A stretch of DNA of 64,000 bases, taken from Cupriavidus sp. IDO (lineage in GTDB: Bacteria; Pseudomonadota; Gammaproteobacteria; Burkholderiales; Burkholderiaceae). A model generated the notes under the pieces. That model was not told the origin of the DNA. It did not search any database and saw only the letters and a list, made by a program, of their open reading frames with translations. A program made the translations under genes and the position numbers. Shown piece after piece: positions 46,855 to 55,656 of the stretch. The stretch spans positions 100,091 to 164,090 of the forward strand of contig NZ_JWMA01000018.1 in the NCBI RefSeq assembly GCF_000812465.1, given 5' to 3'. Every line of letters begins with the position of its first letter. Positions within the stretch are counted from its first letter, which is position 1.

Positions 46855-47544
46855 ATGTCTGTAATCGCCGCCAACTTGCAAGCCGTTCACCGGAGCATCG
46901 CGGCGGCCGCACAACAGGCCGGAAGACAGCCCCTGGACGTGGCCCTGCTGGCCGTTGCCAAGACCGTTCCGCCCACCGTGGTGCGGACCGCATTCGACGC
47001 CGGACAACGCGCTTTTGGCGAGAACTACGTGCAGGAAGGCGTGGACAAGATCGTCGCGCTGGCCGACCTGCGCAGCCAGCTCGAGTGGCACTTCATCGGA
47101 CCGCTGCAAAGCAACAAGACCCGGCTCGTGGCGGAGCATTTCGACTGGGTGCACGCCCTCGACCGCTTCAAGATCGCCGAACGGCTGTCGGCTCAGCGCC
47201 CGGCCGGCATGGCACCGCTGCAGGTCTGCATCCAGGTCAATATCAGCGGCGAGGCCAGCAAGAGCGGCGTGCCGCCCGCGCAGGCGCTGGAACTGGCGCG
47301 CGCGGTGGCGGGCCTGCCCGGCCTGCGGCTGCGCGGGCTGATGGCGATTCCCGAACCCGCCAGCGCCCCGGCGGCGCAGCGGCGCCCGTTTGCCGCCATG
47401 CGCGAACTGCTGGCGGCACTGCGCGAAGCCGGCCTCGACGTGGATACCCTGTCGATGGGCATGACGGCCGACATGGAGGCCGCCATTGCGGAAGGCGCCA
47501 CCATCGTGCGGATCGGCACGGCCATCTTCGGCGCACGCGCCTGA
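46855..47544 (+). CDS. yggS: YggS family pyridoxal phosphate homeostasis protein
   Basis: A 229-residue PLP-binding fold-type III protein with a single TIM barrel. The PLP Lys lies in LLAVAKTVPP at about residue 36. ENYVQEG and WHFIGPLQSNK follow, and the phosphate-binding SMGMTADMEAAI and VRIGTAIFG are near the C-terminus. It helps balance PLP and amino/keto acids. I choose ATG 46855 over an earlier in-frame start whose extra residues are hydrophobic promoter translation. proC follows by 43 bases; the yggS-proC linkage is widespread. Confidence 0.95.
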   Translation: MSVIAANLQAVHRSIAAAAQQAGRQPLDVALLAVAKTVPPTVVRTAFDAGQRAFGENYVQEGVDKIVALADLRSQLEWHFIGPLQSNKTRLVAEHFDWVHALDRFKIAERLSAQRPAGMAPLQVCIQVNISGEASKSGVPPAQALELARAVAGLPGLRLRGLMAIPEPASAPAAQRRPFAAMRELLAALREAGLDVDTLSMGMTADMEAAIAEGATIVRIGTAIFGARA

Positions 47545-47587
47545 CGGCGTCCGCCCCCCCTTTCAGAGACTACCTCCAGAGACGGAT

Positions 47588-48424
47588 ATGCTCGATACCC
47601 TGACTTTCGGCTTCCTTGGCGGCGGCAATATGGCCACTGCCCTGATCGGCGGCCTGATCGCGCGCGGCGTGCCCGCCGGCTCGATCCGCGTCGTCGACCC
47701 CTTCCCCGAAGCGCAGCAGCGGCTGGCACGCGACCTGGGCGTACACGCCAGCGGCGCCGCCGACGCAGCGTTCGGCGCCAGCGACGTGCTGGTGCTGGCG
47801 ATCAAGCCGCAGCAGTTCCGCGAGGCGGCTGCGCAACTGCTCCCGCACCTGCCCGCCACGGGCAAGGGCAACCTGGTCATCAGCGTGGCGGCCGGCATCC
47901 GGCTGCAGGACATGCAGCGCTGGCTGGGCGGACGCACCCGTCTGGTGCGCGCGATGCCGAACACGCCGGCGCTCGCCGGCATGGGCATGACCGGGCTGAC
48001 CTCGCCGGCAGCACTGTCGGCGGAAGACCGCGCCATCGCGACGGCCGTGGCCGAAGCCGTGGGAAAGTGCCTGTGGGTGGATGGCGATGACCAGATCGAC
48101 GCTGTCACCGCCATTTCCGGCAGTGGCCCGGCCTATGTCTTCTATTTTATCGAAGCGATGGAACGCGCCGCGACCGAACTCGGCCTGAGCGCCGAACAAG
48201 GGCGCCAGCTGGCGGTTGAGACCTTCCTTGGCGCCGCTACCCTGGCGGGTCAGTCGCCCGAACCCGTGGCCACGCTGCGCGAGCGCGTGACTTCGAAGGG
48301 TGGCACGACCTATGCGGCGCTGACGTCGATGGAAGGTGCGGGGATCGGCGACGCGTTTGTGCGTGCCATGCATGCCGCGGCGGCGCGCGGCAAGGAAATG
48401 GGGGCGGAGTTCGGCAAGGACTGA
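47588..48424 (+). CDS. proC: pyrroline-5-carboxylate reductase
   Basis: A 278-residue last enzyme of proline synthesis. The N-terminal Rossmann motif is FGFLGGGNMATALIGGL, VLAIKPQQF follows, MPNTPALAGMGMT lies in the middle, and the signature AISGSGPAYVFYFIEAM is at about residue 175. ATG 47588 follows a GAGACGG sequence. It is co-directional with yggS. A repeat pair lies between its end and the convergent ubiA. Confidence 0.97.
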   Translation: MLDTLTFGFLGGGNMATALIGGLIARGVPAGSIRVVDPFPEAQQRLARDLGVHASGAADAAFGASDVLVLAIKPQQFREAAAQLLPHLPATGKGNLVISVAAGIRLQDMQRWLGGRTRLVRAMPNTPALAGMGMTGLTSPAALSAEDRAIATAVAEAVGKCLWVDGDDQIDAVTAISGSGPAYVFYFIEAMERAATELGLSAEQGRQLAVETFLGAATLAGQSPEPVATLRERVTSKGGTTYAALTSMEGAGIGDAFVRAMHAAAARGKEMGAEFGKD

Positions 48425-48451
48425 GGGCAGCCATACGCCAATTGTTTCCCA

Positions 48452-48490
48452 CTCTCCCCTCAGTGGGAGAGGGCTGGGGAGAGGGGGTGG
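48452..48490 (+). repeat. REP-like repeat, copy 3
   Basis: CTCTCCCCTCAGTGGGAGAGGG followed by CTGGGGAGAGGG; same family and orientation as 29099..29142 but with a different apex. It pairs head-to-head with 48522..48564 in the proC/ubiA convergent gap and could also act as a terminator-like structure. Confidence 0.75.
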
Positions 48491-48521
48491 TTTGGCAAGG
48501 CACCACGCTTCGAGAGGCCTC

Positions 48522-48564
48522 TGCCCTCTCCCCCGGCCCCTCTCCCGCAAGCGGGAGAGGGGAG
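48522..48564 (-). repeat. REP-like repeat, copy 4
   Basis: Reverse-orientation copy (CCCTCTCCCCCGGCCCCTCTC then CCGCAAGCGGGAGAGGGG). It is nearly identical to the 29288..29330 copy over its length. Confidence 0.8.
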
Positions 48565-48587
48565 CAAACCGGCGGTAGGTCAACCAA

Positions 48588-49445
48588 TCAGCGGATAGCG
48601 TACGCTATGGCAGTCCCCGCAAACACGCAGGCACCCAGCCAGTTGTTATGCCGGAACGCGGCAAAGCACTGCATGCGATCGCGGTCGCGGATCAGGGTGT
48701 AGTGGTAGCCCGCACATCCCGCGGCCGCTACCAGCCCCAGCCAGTACGGCCAGCCCAGCCCCAGCAGCACCCCCGCCCACGCCATCAGGCCCAGGAAGGC
48801 CGCGTAGCAGAGCATGATGGCGGCGACGTCGAAGCGGCCGAAGGTGATGGCCGAGGTCTTGATGCCGATCAGCAGGTCGTCGTCGCGGTCAACCATCGCA
48901 TAGGCCGTGTCGTACGCAACCGCCCAGAACACGTTCGCCGCCAGCATCAGCCACGCCACCAGCGGCACCTGGTCCTGCACGGCGGCAAACGCCATCGGAA
49001 CGCCGAAGCCGAACGCAATGCCGAGGTAGGCCTGCGGAATTGCAAAGAATCGCTTGAAGAAGGGGTAGGTGCCAGCTACCACCGCTGCCACGACCGCCAG
49101 CCATTTGGTCAGCGCGTTGAGCGGCAGGATCAGCGCGAAGGCGATCAGCGCCAGCACCGCCGCCACTGCCAGCGCTTCCCATGCGGCAATCTTGCCGGCA
49201 GTCAGCGGCCGCTCCTTGGTGCGCTTCACGTGCTTGTCGAAGTCGCGGTCCGCCCAGTCGTTGACCGCGCAGCCGGCCGAGCGCATCAGGAGGGTGCCGG
49301 CAAAGAAGATCACGAACACCTTCCAGTCCGGCAGGCCGCCCGCCGCCATCCACAGCGCCCACAGCGTAGGCCACAGCAGCAGCAGCGTGCCGATCGGCTT
49401 GTCGATGCGCACGAGGCGCGCGTAAAGGGAGAGGCGTTCAAGCAT
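48588..49445 (-). CDS. ubiA: 4-hydroxybenzoate octaprenyltransferase
   Basis: A 285-residue polytopic prenyltransferase of ubiquinone synthesis in the inner membrane. The first Asp-rich motif is [20 protein letters not shown], the second [21 protein letters not shown], and eight or nine hydrophobic helices surround them. I start at ATG 49445 ([19 protein letters not shown]); an upstream GTG would add 11 residues. It is convergent with proC. Confidence 0.96.
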   Translation of the reverse strand: MLERLSLYARLVRIDKPIGTLLLLWPTLWALWMAAGGLPDWKVFVIFFAGTLLMRSAGCAVNDWADRDFDKHVKRTKERPLTAGKIAAWEALAVAAVLALIAFALILPLNALTKWLAVVAAVVAGTYPFFKRFFAIPQAYLGIAFGFGVPMAFAAVQDQVPLVAWLMLAANVFWAVAYDTAYAMVDRDDDLLIGIKTSAITFGRFDVAAIMLCYAAFLGLMAWAGVLLGLGWPYWLGLVAAAGCAGYHYTLIRDRDRMQCFAAFRHNNWLGACVFAGTAIAYAIR

Positions 49446-49580
49446 GGACGCAGGCGGGAGGGGCGAGAGGGAAAGCACGATGCAGGAAACCAGGACGGCT
49501 CAACGAAAACGCGCCGCAGCCCGGCCAGCTGCGACGCGCAGGACCGGCAGCCACGGCAGCCGTATCAGGCTCTCTGGCCG

Positions 49581-50066
49581 TCAGGCCAGCATCGAGCGCA
49601 GCATCCACGCGGTCTTTTCGTGCGTCTGCATGCGCTGGGTCAGCAGGTCGGCCGAAGGCTCGTCAGCGGCTGCGTCAACCAGCGGGAAGATCGAGCGCGC
49701 GGTGCGAACCACGGCTTCCTGGCCTTCCACCAGCTTGCGAATCATTTCTGTGGCCTCGGGCACGCCGTCTTCTTCCGCGATCGACGACAGGCGTGCGTAC
49801 TCCTTGTACGTGCCGGGTGCCGGGTAGCCCAGCGCACGGATGCGCTCGGCGATTGAATCGACGGCCAGCGCCAGCTCGTTGTACTGCGTCTCGAACATCA
49901 GATGCAGCGTGTTGAACATGGGACCCGTCACGTTCCAGTGGAAGTTGTGGGTCTTGAGGTAGAGGGTGTAGGTGTCCGCCAGCAGCTTGGATAGGCCTTC
50001 GGCGATCTTCTTGCGATCCTTGTCGGAGATCCCGATATTCACGCTCATCTCATTCTTCTTTGCCAT
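49581..50066 (-). CDS. dps: Dps family DNA-binding ferritin-like protein
   Basis: A 161-residue miniferritin forming dodecamers that oxidise and store iron and protect DNA. The intersubunit ferroxidase site is visible in [14 protein letters not shown] (His residues) and [21 protein letters not shown] (Asp/Glu). A short Lys-containing N-terminal tail ([10 protein letters not shown]) may bind DNA. ATG 50066 is chosen with GGAG about ten bases upstream. The IS607-like element ends about 90 bases upstream, so its original promoter region has been partly replaced. Confidence 0.95.
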   Translation of the reverse strand: MAKKNEMSVNIGISDKDRKKIAEGLSKLLADTYTLYLKTHNFHWNVTGPMFNTLHLMFETQYNELALAVDSIAERIRALGYPAPGTYKEYARLSSIAEEDGVPEATEMIRKLVEGQEAVVRTARSIFPLVDAAADEPSADLLTQRMQTHEKTAWMLRSMLA

Positions 50067-50158
50067 GGTAGGTACGCTCCATTCTGGTAAAGCCACGAGG
50101 ACTGCCACACGGTCTGGCCGGGCGGCGCAACTCCCACATTATTGCACTACCGCTAACT

Positions 50159-50262
50159 TCACCAAGAACAAATCTGCTCACCGCGATCCGGTGAGCGGCT
50201 AGACTTGTTTCCCGCAGGGGTCACGGTGCCCCCGCTTGGCCCTCGCGGCATTTTGCCGCGGG
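50159..50262 (-). ncRNA. candidate omega-RNA (TnpB guide RNA scaffold) at the tnpB 3' end
   Basis: Three stable hairpins are packed into the last 100 bases of the tnpB frame: a perfect 7-bp stem at 50244..50260, a GC stem with one mismatch at 50214..50235, and a perfect 8-bp stem at 50176..50196. The protein tail they encode is low-complexity (Gly/Ser/Arg/Lys) and not conserved domain. In IS200/IS605 and IS607 elements the guide RNA is transcribed from just this position and runs into flanking DNA as the guide. The call rests on position and folding only. Confidence 0.4.
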
Positions 50263-52462
50263 ACGTTCCGACCTTTCGCGCTACAGACGTTTTCTTCTGT
50301 GCGGCAACGATTGCGCGCCGGAACTTACCCAGAGCCACGTGGAGCTCATCCCAGGATGTGCCGCCGCCTTCCGCGCGATTCCTTGCAGGTAGCTGGAAGA
50401 GGACGGTCACGCCCTTGACCGAAACCGGTGTCGATTTCAGCCTTGGAATGCACTCCTTGTAGCCCTGCGACCGCCGGGCAATTACGCCCGCAGCCGCTTT
50501 ATGCACGCTTAGCCCGCGTGGCTTCGCGTATTTGATCTGCCCGGCCAGCGAGGTATAGGCCGGATTCACCTTGATCAACTCCACCCCGCGTCGGTGGCAC
50601 TTCGACGCGAGCAACTGTTGATACTTTGCGTAGGACAGGCCTGACAGCGCCCGCGCTTGCGCCGGGCTCATCGCCGACATGTCCTTTTTCTTGTCGGTGA
50701 AGTCGAGGTCTTCGGCCGCAATGGGCTTTCCCGCTTGCAGTGCATGCTCGACCACGCCCTCCAGGGCATCCGACAGGAGGGCCGCGCGCTGGCCCGTGCT
50801 CTTGTCCTCCAGCGGCAGCTCGACCCGCCAAGACCGGATCATGTTGCCGCCGGGGTCGGTCTCCGTGACAGCCAGATGGTCCGCATTGAAGTCAATCCCG
50901 ATCGCACCAAACTTGGCGCTGAGCGTGGAGATGGGCGCGGCCGGGCGGGCGAACGACACTATCAGCCGATAGCCCTTGTGGTCCTTGTGGATCAGCCACG
51001 AAAGCGGCTTGCCCTCACGCAGGGCCCAGCGCAGCGCGGGCTCATCGTACGGGAAGGAAAGGCCGCCAAGCACCAGATACTTGTCCTTGCCCGTGGGCTT
51101 CTCCACGGGACTACCATCGCATTCAGACTTTTCTTTGCCCGCAGCAATCACCGCATCGGGCAGTCTAATCCGAAGCGCGAGCAGTCCATCCTCGCCCACC
51201 GAGAGCGTGCAAGATTGATTGCCGCCAGTCTCGTCGCCGGAGCCGAGGAAGAAGCATTGGTGATCCCGCGCCGCGCGCCAGTCGGCCAGCCACTCGGCGC
51301 GATTCCTGTAGCCGCTCTCCGCTAGATTAAACTGCTTCTGGAAAAGCTTTCGAGAACCAAAGCAGATGCCCGGGACATTGGCTTTTAGGCGCCGCTGAAG
51401 TTCCGCGATCTTGTGCTCCAGGCGCTTGACCTTCAGTTGCAACTTGCGCTGCTGCGCTGTCCAACGTCGGAAAACCTTTGTGGTAACGGCAATCCGCTTC
51501 GCGTCGAGATCCGCGAACTTCTTGTCAAAACCTGCGACTCGCTTCTTCAGCTTTTTGAGCGCAGCATTTCTGTCCTTGACGTTCTGCTTGAGCAACTCGC
51601 GCACGCTGTCGATGGAGCCTTGCAGATCGTTCGCAAGACCGTTGAAGTATCGAGCGGTGATGCCGTGGGCCTTGCAGAACTCAGTCTTGTGATCCTTCAC
51701 CTTGCCGCCCTTGGCGGCCACCACCGCATACAGCTTGCGCAACTGCATCCCGTAATGACCGACGAGCCTGGCCAGCACGAGGGCTGCCTCAGGCGTGATG
51801 GTCGGCCGGGTCTGGGTAGTGAGTTGCACGAAGTGAGCAATGGGGTAAAGGTGACCGCAATTATGCCTATGACGCAAGTGCGCGCAAGTTTTTACGACTG
51901 CGTGAGCCGTATAACCTTGACGAGAACACGGTGAGGATCTCAACGAGGTCTTCGTGAGTTGTTGCTCTTTCGGGATATCTTCGTCCGCATCCAGAATCAC
52001 GACCTCGACGCCGTATATCGCGCAGATGCGGAACAGCAACTCCGAGCCAAAGCGCAGCAGACGGTCCTTGGTCACCCGCACGAGGCGCCGTACACGGTGA
52101 TGAAGGATCTCGGTCAGCAGCTTCAGTAGACCTTTCTTCTTGTAGTTGAGGCCTGAACCTAGATCGGTGATGACTTCGACGCCGTCCCATTTCTGGGCCT
52201 CGCAATGTCGCCGTAGCCGCATCGCCTGGCTTTGCAACTGTTCCTTCTGGTCGTGCGAGGAGACGCGGGCGTAGGCAATCGTTTTGCCCGCCGCTGGCGT
52301 CGTCATGCCCATCACCTCACGCACCTTCATGGCGTCGTAACGACGGTGCCCACCGATGGTACGGCACGCCGGCACCAACTTGCCTGCCTTGTGCCAACGG
52401 CGTAACGTAATCACTGCCACACCCAGCATCTGCGCCAACTCACCGATCGAAAACAACTGCAC
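50159..52462 (-). CDS. single-ORF TnpA-TnpB fusion (IS607 serine recombinase plus TnpB-like protein)
   Basis: A 767-codon continuous frame. Residues 1 to 50 are a MerR-type HTH (LFSIGELAQMLGVAVITLRRWHKAGKL). Residues 61 to 170 are a small serine recombinase with AYARVSS and VTKDRLLRFGSELL. From about residue 212 (GTG 51829, the probable native tnpB start) it is TnpB-like: a long coiled-coil region at 283 to 362, RuvC-I Asp524 in GAIGIDFNADHLAV, and RuvC-II Glu584 in IAAEDLDF. The expected RuvC-III Asp and the zinc-ribbon cysteines are not evident; the region reads NPAYTSLAGQIKYAK then LSVHKAAAG. Residues 171 to 211 lack homology and come from a frameshift. tnpB alone would be 556 residues. 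Confidence 0.85.
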   Translation of the reverse strand: MQLFSIGELAQMLGVAVITLRRWHKAGKLVPACRTIGGHRRYDAMKVREVMGMTTPAAGKTIAYARVSSHDQKEQLQSQAMRLRRHCEAQKWDGVEVITDLGSGLNYKKKGLLKLLTEILHHRVRRLVRVTKDRLLRFGSELLFRICAIYGVEVVILDADEDIPKEQQLTKTSLRSSPCSRQGYTAHAVVKTCAHLRHRHNCGHLYPIAHFVQLTTQTRPTITPEAALVLARLVGHYGMQLRKLYAVVAAKGGKVKDHKTEFCKAHGITARYFNGLANDLQGSIDSVRELLKQNVKDRNAALKKLKKRVAGFDKKFADLDAKRIAVTTKVFRRWTAQQRKLQLKVKRLEHKIAELQRRLKANVPGICFGSRKLFQKQFNLAESGYRNRAEWLADWRAARDHQCFFLGSGDETGGNQSCTLSVGEDGLLALRIRLPDAVIAAGKEKSECDGSPVEKPTGKDKYLVLGGLSFPYDEPALRWALREGKPLSWLIHKDHKGYRLIVSFARPAAPISTLSAKFGAIGIDFNADHLAVTETDPGGNMIRSWRVELPLEDKSTGQRAALLSDALEGVVEHALQAGKPIAAEDLDFTDKKKDMSAMSPAQARALSGLSYAKYQQLLASKCHRRGVELIKVNPAYTSLAGQIKYAKPRGLSVHKAAAGVIARRSQGYKECIPRLKSTPVSVKGVTVLFQLPARNRAEGGGTSWDELHVALGKFRRAIVAAQKKTSVARKVGTSRGKMPRGPSGGTVTPAGNKSSRSPDRGEQICSW
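51867..52462 (-). pseudogene. tnpA reading frame, frameshifted near its 3' end
   Basis: The normal IS607 TnpA C-terminus, EDLVEILTVFSSRLYGSRSRKN and on to a TAG at 51869..51867, is present in the -1 frame from 51953. The junction is CTC ACG AAG in the open frame versus GAA GAC CTC in the other. One missing base next to 51953..51955 explains it. No slippery heptamer or downstream pseudoknot is seen that would suggest programmed slippage. If it is a true deletion, the recombinase loses its C-terminal helix. Confidence 0.7.
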
Positions 52463-52520
52463 CTGACTCCGTTACGCCGCGTTGCGGGTGAAAATGAGTA
52501 GGTTTGATCGTAGAATCTGG

Positions 52521-52706
52521 CTACAGTTTAAAACCCTTGGCTACCTCGACGAACATCACGGCGGCGCCGATCGCAATGACGGCAACGCCGATTTCCTTGC
52601 GCCACATCTTGTGCCGCAGCCGCGCGGCATCGCTGCGGGCGGGATCGTCATGACCGTCGTGCCACAGCTGGCGCCATTCGCTCACAAACAAACGGATCAT
52701 CGCCAT
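52521..52706 (-). CDS. small single-pass membrane protein downstream of katA
   Basis: A 61-residue protein with a charged N-terminal part (WRQLWHDGHDDPARSDAARLRHKMWRK) and one hydrophobic segment, about residues 39 to 54. GGAG lies seven bases before its ATG at 52706, and it begins 53 bases after the katA stop on the same strand, so it may be in the katA transcript. I do not recognise the family. The IS607-like element lies immediately downstream. Confidence 0.6.
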   Translation of the reverse strand: MAMIRLFVSEWRQLWHDGHDDPARSDAARLRHKMWRKEIGVAVIAIGAAVMFVEVAKGFKL

Positions 52707-52759
52707 TTTCGCTCTCCGCCGGCCGGCAGCCCCGGCAAGGGCCGCCGGCCTTCATCGTC

Positions 52760-54202
<1,443 letters not shown>

Positions 54203-54243
54203 CATTTCCTCTTTGTGGGTGGCACGGGGAACGGACGGCCGCG

Positions 54244-54354
54244 TCAGTTTGCGCCCGCGTAACAAGCGAGACAATCAAGCAGGCCGCGCAGCGTGGCGAA
54301 GCGGATCGACGTTCTGAAATTGTGGCTGCTGGGCTGCGGGCGGTGGCTGCTCAT
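54244..54354 (-). CDS. putative 36-residue small ORF in the katA leader
   Basis: A short frame beginning [13 protein letters not shown] and ending [13 protein letters not shown]. An ideal AAGGAG ribosome binding site lies six bases before its ATG at 54354, better than that of katA itself. The stop lies 41 bases before katA. It contains a CLAC pair and several His and Ser. It could be a regulatory leader peptide or a small protein; I know no homologue. Without expression data the call rests on the Shine-Dalgarno and position. Confidence 0.45.
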   Translation of the reverse strand: MSSHRPQPSSHNFRTSIRFATLRGLLDCLACYAGAN

Positions 54355-54449
54355 GATCGACTCCTTGCTGAACCGACGCAATCCGCATCGATGGAAGAAG
54401 CCTACCAAGGCACTATCAAAAACAGAATTTAATTATTTAAACCTATGAA

Positions 54450-54464
54450 TTAGGTCAAATCTAT
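54450..54464 (-). promoter_or_regulatory. candidate OxyR half-site upstream of katA
   Basis: On the minus strand ATAGATTTGACCTAA matches the E. coli OxyR half-site consensus ATAGnTnnnAnCTAT at all but the last fixed position. A further ATAG follows. It is in an AT-rich stretch about 95 bases upstream of the small ORF. A related ATAGATTTTACCTTC occurs upstream of oxyR. Confidence 0.45.
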
Positions 54465-54550
54465 TTGCTTTTGCGGCCGGATCATGGCGCAGCTCTGTGA
54501 AGCGCTGAGGGCAGGAGGAGGGCAGCCGGGTGGTCGCCGGCACGGAGGGG

Positions 54551-54584
54551 AAGAATAGAGGAGGCGGCCGGCGCAGGCCGCCTC
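54551..54584 (-). terminator. rho-independent terminator of oxyR
   Basis: GAGGCGGCC (54561..54569) pairs with GGCCGCCTC (54576..54584) around a six-base loop. On the minus strand a T-containing tract (CTCTATTCTT) follows. It is eight bases after the oxyR stop. Confidence 0.75.
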
Positions 54585-54592
54585 GGGGGACT

Positions 54593-55543
54593 TCAGGCGG
54601 CTTCGGCCAGTTCCTTGGCGTCGAGCTTGCGTATGCCGGGCAGATCGCAGGCGGCCACCGCGTTCGCCAGCGCCTCCATGGCCGGCAGGCGGGTAAAGCT
54701 CTTGCGCCAGGCCAGCACCACACGGCGATCCGGCACCGGATCGGTAAACGGCACATAGGACAGCATGTCGCCCCTGGCCTTCATGTCGGGCACCGAGGTC
54801 CGGGGCAGCACGGTAATGCCGACGCCGCTGGCCACCATATGACGGATCGTCTCCAGCGACGAGCCTTCAAAAGTTTTCTGGATGCCGTCCGCCGCCTGCG
54901 AGAAACGCGACAGTTCCGGGCACACGCCCAGCACGTGGTCGCGGAAGCAATGGCCGCTGCCCAGCAGCAGCATGGTTTGCCGCTTCAGCTCGTCCGGATC
55001 GACATGCTGCGCCTGCGCCAGCTGGTGGCCGCGCGGAACGGCCACAACGAAGGGTTCGTCATAGAGCGGCCGCACCGTCAGGCCGGAATCCGGGAAGGGT
55101 TCCGCCATGACCGCACAATCGATCTCGCCCTGCTTGAGCAGTTCGATCAGCTTGACGGTGTAGTTCTCCTGCAGCATCAGCGGCATCTGCGGCACGGTCT
55201 CGATCATCTGCTTGACCAGCGACGGCAGCAGATACGGCCCGATCGTATAGATCACGCCCACGCGCAGCGGGCCGGCCAGCGGATCCTTGCCCTGCTTGGC
55301 GATTTCGCGGATCGCCATGGTCTGCTCCAGCACGCGCTGGGCCTGCGCCACGATCTGTTCGCCAATGGAAGTCACCGACACCTCGGAGGTGCCGCGCTCG
55401 AAGATCTGCACGTTGAGTTCGTCTTCCAGCTTCTTGATGGCAACGGACAGGGTCGGCTGCGACACGAAGCAGGCCTCGGCGGCCCGGCCGAAATGGCGCT
55501 CTCGCGCCACGGCGACGATGTACTTGAGTTCTGTGAGCGTCAT
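54593..55543 (-). CDS. oxyR: hydrogen-peroxide-inducible regulator OxyR
   Basis: A 316-residue LysR-type redox sensor. The N-terminal HTH covers HFGRAAEACFVSQPTLSVAIKKLEDEL. The peroxide-sensing pair Cys199 and Cys208 is exactly placed in GSGHCFRDHVLGVCPEL. It probably controls katA and perhaps dps nearby. It starts at ATG 55543. It lies 113 bases downstream of recG on the same strand, and ends with its own terminator before the katA promoter. Confidence 0.97.
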   Translation of the reverse strand: MTLTELKYIVAVARERHFGRAAEACFVSQPTLSVAIKKLEDELNVQIFERGTSEVSVTSIGEQIVAQAQRVLEQTMAIREIAKQGKDPLAGPLRVGVIYTIGPYLLPSLVKQMIETVPQMPLMLQENYTVKLIELLKQGEIDCAVMAEPFPDSGLTVRPLYDEPFVVAVPRGHQLAQAQHVDPDELKRQTMLLLGSGHCFRDHVLGVCPELSRFSQAADGIQKTFEGSSLETIRHMVASGVGITVLPRTSVPDMKARGDMLSYVPFTDPVPDRRVVLAWRKSFTRLPAMEALANAVAACDLPGIRKLDAKELAEAA

Positions 55544-55566
55544 GACTTATCAATTTGCGGTTGGCG

Positions 55567-55581
55567 ATAGATTTTACCTTC
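55567..55581 (+). promoter_or_regulatory. candidate OxyR half-site upstream of oxyR
   Basis: ATAGATTTTACCTTC, 24 bases before the oxyR start codon. It matches ATAGnTnnnAnCT of the OxyR half-site and shares 12 of the first 13 bases with the katA-upstream site. Autoregulation is typical for LysR proteins. No matching second half-site is seen. Confidence 0.4.
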
Positions 55582-55656
55582 GATTGCCGCTTTCTGTCAG
55601 AGCCATGCGTAATGCACGGCAACAGATGCGTGACATGTGCGCGATGCGTGGCAGGA

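Larger units (their letters stand above)
50155..52500 (-). mobile_element. IS607-family insertion sequence (boundaries approximate)
   Basis: The element carries a MerR-type HTH plus small serine recombinase and a TnpB-like protein, the IS607 pair. IS607 elements lack terminal inverted repeats and target-site duplications and join at short GG-type sequences, so exact ends cannot be read from one copy. The left end must lie between dps and the tnpB 3' hairpins (about 50140 to 50176). The right end must lie between 52463 and 52520. The element separates dps from the katA-linked small gene. Confidence 0.8.

Noticed and set aside
51940..51960. Programmed -1 frameshift site in tnpA
   Set aside because: The sequence CTCACGAAG is not a slippery heptamer and no strong downstream stem is adjacent, so a simple deletion is more likely.
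50159..52462. TnpB-like protein as a domesticated, transposon-free repressor (TldR type)
   Set aside because: It is still attached to an IS607 recombinase and lies in an intact-looking element, so exaptation is not supported by the context.
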